This document shows positions 6,483 to 8,996 of a stretch of 8,996 bases of DNA, piece by piece. The DNA lies in assembly GCA_003641555.1 (NCBI GenBank), contig QNAT01000030.1:1-8996 (forward strand), written 5' to 3'. The stretch is from Thermotoga sp. GTDB taxonomy: Bacteria; Thermotogota; Thermotogae; B3-G13. Under the pieces are notes generated by a model. It was not told the DNA's origin and did not search any database. It saw only the letters and a list, made by a program, of their open reading frames with translations. The stretch's first letter is position 1. Each line of letters opens with the position of its first letter. The position numbers were made by a program, and so were the translations under genes.

Positions 6483-7483
6483 GTTTGTAGCCAACCTATA
6501 AGGGATTGAAACTCCAACAATAAGAGAAGTGATGTATTACCGTGAAGGGTTTGTAGCCAACCTATAAGGGATTGAAACTTATTTCATCTCTTTTTATTTG
6601 ATCCTGTGAAGACAGAGTTTGTAGCCAACCTATAAGGGATTGAAACACCACTTGGTCATTCAACAGTGGCGATAGCTTTGCAGTTTGTAGCCAACCTATA
6701 AGGGATTGAAACTCTTAAATATTTGACAATATCATCTTCCTTCAATTTGTTTGTAGCCAACCTATAAGGGATTGAAACCTCATTTGCTATGAATACAGGC
6801 TTGCCCGTTAATTCCGTTTGTAGCCAACCTATAAGGGATTGAAACAAAACTGTGAACAGATATCTTCCTATAGATACCAAAGTTTGTAGCCAACCTATAA
6901 GGGATTGAAACCGATATCGACGATCTCCACCTCCTTTTCCTTCTCTTGTGTTTGTAGCCAACCTATAAGGGATTGAAACCTAAGTGCGAAGTTAACGAGG
7001 GATACACGCTCACATCGTTTGTAGCCAACCTATAAGGGATTGAAACGGGAAAGAGAGGACCACATAATAGTCACAATCGGATGGTTTGTAGCCAACCTAT
7101 AAGGGATTGAAACTTTCTTTTCTCTTTTTCATTTTATCACCCTTTTATCGTTTGTAGCCAACCTATAAGGGATTGAAACTTCACTGCACTAACGAACACA
7201 CTTACGCATGATACCGTTTGTAGCCAACCTATAAGGGATTGAAACCAGATGGAAATACGGATAAGAAATATATATACTGGGAGTTTGTAGCCAACCTATA
7301 AGGGATTGAAACATGCAGATGAAAGTGCGTTGACCACCTTCTGGGTTTCGTTTGTAGCCAACCTATAAGGGATTGAAACATCGAGATAAACATACTCGAT
7401 CGTGCCATCATTATGGGTTTGTAGCCAACCTATAAGGGATTGAAACCAGGAATATTTTTTCGGATTTTACACGGCGGTATATA

Positions 7484-7513
7484 GTTTGAAGCCAACCTAT
7501 AAGGGATTGAAAC
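7484..7513 (+). repeat. Variant CRISPR repeat (repeat 16)
   Basis: This is the only repeat differing from consensus: it reads GTTTGAAGCC, a T-to-A change at repeat position 6 (7489). The ATTGAAAC tag region is intact, so processing should not be affected. Because only one copy carries it, later insertions were not copied from this unit. Confidence 0.95.
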
Positions 7514-7713
7514 TCTCTTTTGTAAATTGAGATAAGAGAAAATTTGTCTAAGTTTGTAGCCAACCTATAAGGGATTGAAACTTTTCACCTATACCTGCTA
7601 AATCAGCATGATTGAGTTTGTAGCCAACCTATAAGGGATTGAAACGAGGATATATGGACCTCGGGTATGACGAGGAAAAAGCCGTTTGTAGCCAACCTAT
7701 AAGGGATTGAAAC

Positions 7714-7741
7714 CAATCTTCTATATTGCATGAGAAGATTG
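7714..7741 (+). repeat. Hairpin-forming spacer (spacer 19)
   Basis: The spacer contains a perfect 9-base inverted repeat, CAATCTTCT (7714-7722) and AGAAGATTG (7733-7741), around a 10-base loop. The crRNA made from it could fold back on its own guide region. Confidence 0.85.
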
Positions 7742-8809
7742 TGGCTGAGTTTGTAGCCAACCTATAAGGGATTGAAACTATGAATCTGGTCTATGTACAC
7801 AGTGAGCAAAGACGGTTTGTAGCCAACCTATAAGGGATTGAAACTATACGGGTCTACGCAGGTCGACCATCTTGTCACGTTTGTAGCCAACCTATAAGGG
7901 ATTGAAACCTCACGCTTGTTCTTTCGCACTGTAGCAAGCATTTCGTTTGTAGCCAACCTATAAGGGATTGAAACTCTCAAAATGAGAATCCGATCGTAGA
8001 TGGATATGATGGTTTGTAGCCAACCTATAAGGGATTGAAACCGTTATCTTTGATCATACCGTGTTTATACCGAAGATCCGTTTGTAGCCAACCTATAAGG
8101 GATTGAAACCTGAAATTATTATGCCATCCTCTAAAATAAGATTAGTTTGTAGCCAACCTATAAGGGATTGAAACGCAATCATCTTCTATCTTCATTATCT
8201 ACACTCTTAGTTTGTAGCCAACCTATAAGGGATTGAAACAGAAGAGAAAAGAAAAGAAGCGCTAAAGAAGTGGATCGGTTTGTAGCCAACCTATAAGGGA
8301 TTGAAACAACTGTAAATCAGGAGGTAAGTATATCACATCGCTTTGTTTGTAGCCAACCTATAAGGGATTGAAACCAAGTGGAGAAAAAATATAGACACCC
8401 TTCTCTATAAGTTTGTAGCCAACCTATAAGGGATTGAAACTCTTTCAGGCCTCCTTCTTTACCTGCCACAGCGATGTGTTTGTAGCCAACCTATAAGGGA
8501 TTGAAACTTCAGGAGTTCCAGATGGGCGAAATAACCTTGTATCTGTTTGTAGCCAACCTATAAGGGATTGAAACCACGAGAGCATATTTATTGCCCTCAT
8601 TGTCAGTTATCGTTTGTAGCCAACCTATAAGGGATTGAAACCCTTTATCCAAGCGAGTAGCAATACCGCTCTCGCTTGTTTGTAGCCAACCTATAAGGGA
8701 TTGAAACGGGCAGGAAGTTCCCGGCTACGCTCATCTTTAGGTGGGTTTGTAGCCAACCTATAAGGGATTGAAACGCAAACTTTGCTCTTTTATATGATGC
8801 TTCCTTAAT

Positions 8810-8945
8810 GTTTGTAGCCAACCTATAAGGGATTGAAACACTGGAAGATATAGATGGTGCACTACCTTACTGAAAGTGTTTGTAGCCAACCTATAAGGGA
8901 TTGAAACACTGGAAGATATAGATGGTGCACTACCTTACTGAAAGT
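8810..8945 (+). repeat. Tandem duplication of one repeat-spacer unit
   Basis: Spacers 36 (8840-8877) and 37 (8908-8945) are identical over all 38 bases, beginning ACTGGAAGATATAG and ending CTTACTGAAAGT. The 68-base repeat-plus-spacer unit is therefore present twice in direct tandem. Recombination or replication slippage between repeats is the simplest cause; misassembly is also possible. Confidence 0.97.
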
Positions 8946-8978
8946 GTTTGTAGCCAACCTATAAGGGATTGAAACATC

Positions 8979-8996
8979 GAGTTCTTCGAAGAACTC
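8979..8996 (+). repeat. Perfect palindrome in the last, cut spacer
   Basis: GAGTTCTTCGAAGAACTC is an exact 18-base palindrome filling nearly all that is visible of spacer 38 and ending at the window edge. It may extend further, since the preceding bases are ATC. Confidence 0.9.

Larger units (their letters stand above)
6483..8996 (+). CRISPR. CRISPR array, 38 repeats, continues past the right edge
   Basis: The 30-base repeat begins GTTTGTAGCCAACC and ends TATAAGGGATTGAAAC. Repeats start at 6483, 6549, 6617, 6683, 6749, 6816, 6882, 6950, 7017, 7084, 7150, 7216, 7283, 7350, 7417, 7484, 7552, 7616, 7684, 7749, 7815, 7879, 7945, 8012, 8080, 8145, 8210, 8278, 8345, 8411, 8478, 8545, 8612, 8678, 8745, 8810, 8878 and 8946. 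The 37 complete spacers are 34-38 bases (mean about 36.6), and a 38th is cut after 21 bases. All repeats are identical except number 16 (7484). The ATTGAAAC end gives the standard 8-nt crRNA tag and fixes transcription as rightward. The repeat has almost no inverted-repeat content (only CCT-ATA-AGG), like type I-A/I-B repeats processed by Cas6 without a stable hairpin. No degenerate terminal repeat is seen, so the old end lies outside the window. Minus-strand ORFs across the array are repeat artefacts. Confidence 0.99.

Noticed and set aside
6656..7411. Minus-strand ORFs across the array (6656-6961 and 7229-7411) with a repeated SLIGWLQT / IPYRLATN motif
   Set aside because: The motif is the CRISPR repeat read in reverse; there is no start context and the reading frame changes with spacer length.
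7380..8677. Inverted repeats in spacer 14 (ATCGAG...CTCGAT) and spacer 33 (AAGCGAG...CTCGCTT)
   Set aside because: Arms of 6 and 7 bases are about what chance would give over 37 spacers; only spacers 19 and 38 stand out.
6483..8975. A consistent antisense bias of spacers against coding strands, as expected for pure RNA targeting
   Set aside because: Some spacers look antisense (4, 5, 7, 10) but others read as plausible coding sequence in the sense direction (18, 20, 27, 31), so no bias can be claimed by eye.
6483..8996. Spacers targeting this locus itself
   Set aside because: By eye I found no spacer matching the cas genes or leader on either strand; this was not an exhaustive alignment.

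Overview
The window is one continuous CRISPR-Cas locus on the + strand. It holds a cas operon of at least eight genes (the first cut by the window edge), a 195-base leader, and a CRISPR array that runs off the right edge. The DNA is moderately AT-rich. Arginine is mostly AGA/AGG and isoleucine often ATA, which is common in thermophiles of both domains. Strong Shine-Dalgarno sequences (GGGAGG, GGAGGTGA) and a good sigma70-type promoter in the leader lean towards a bacterium, but an archaeon cannot be excluded and I name no taxon.

Layout: 3-143, C-terminal tail of an unidentified gene; 150-1019, a Cmr4-like Cas7 backbone protein; 1040-1423, a Cmr5-like small subunit; 1425-2309, a second RAMP protein I cannot place in a named subfamily; 2316-4517, a full HD-nuclease/helicase Cas3; 4514-5014, Cas4; 5030-6022, Cas1; 6024-6287, Cas2; 6288-6482, leader with a promoter; 6483-8996, array of 38 repeats (30 nt), 37 complete spacers (34-38 nt) and one cut spacer. 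The genes overlap or lie 1-20 bases apart, so they are almost certainly one transcription unit.

How the genes work together: Cas4, Cas1 and Cas2 form the adaptation module that selects, trims and inserts spacers at the leader end. The array transcript is cut in the repeat to give crRNAs with an ATTGAAAC 5' tag. The Cmr4-like and Cmr5-like proteins would form the backbone and belly of a crRNA-guided effector, with the second RAMP as a further subunit. Cas3 is a DNA-degrading helicase-nuclease normally recruited by type I Cascade.

The most interesting point is the combination. The order cas3-cas4-cas1-cas2 is that of a type I-B locus, but the place just upstream of cas3, where cas8-cas7-cas5 of Cascade normally sit, is taken by type III (Cmr-like) subunits that abut cas3 with a 6-base gap. 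Either a type III-B/III-C effector operon has joined a type I cas3/adaptation cassette whose Cascade lies elsewhere, or this is a hybrid effector in which a type III-like complex works with Cas3. The gene(s) left of the window (Cas10/Csx11, Cas8 or other large subunit; Cas6) decide between these. Other points are a missing Shine-Dalgarno before cas3, a tandem spacer duplication, and two strongly self-complementary spacers.
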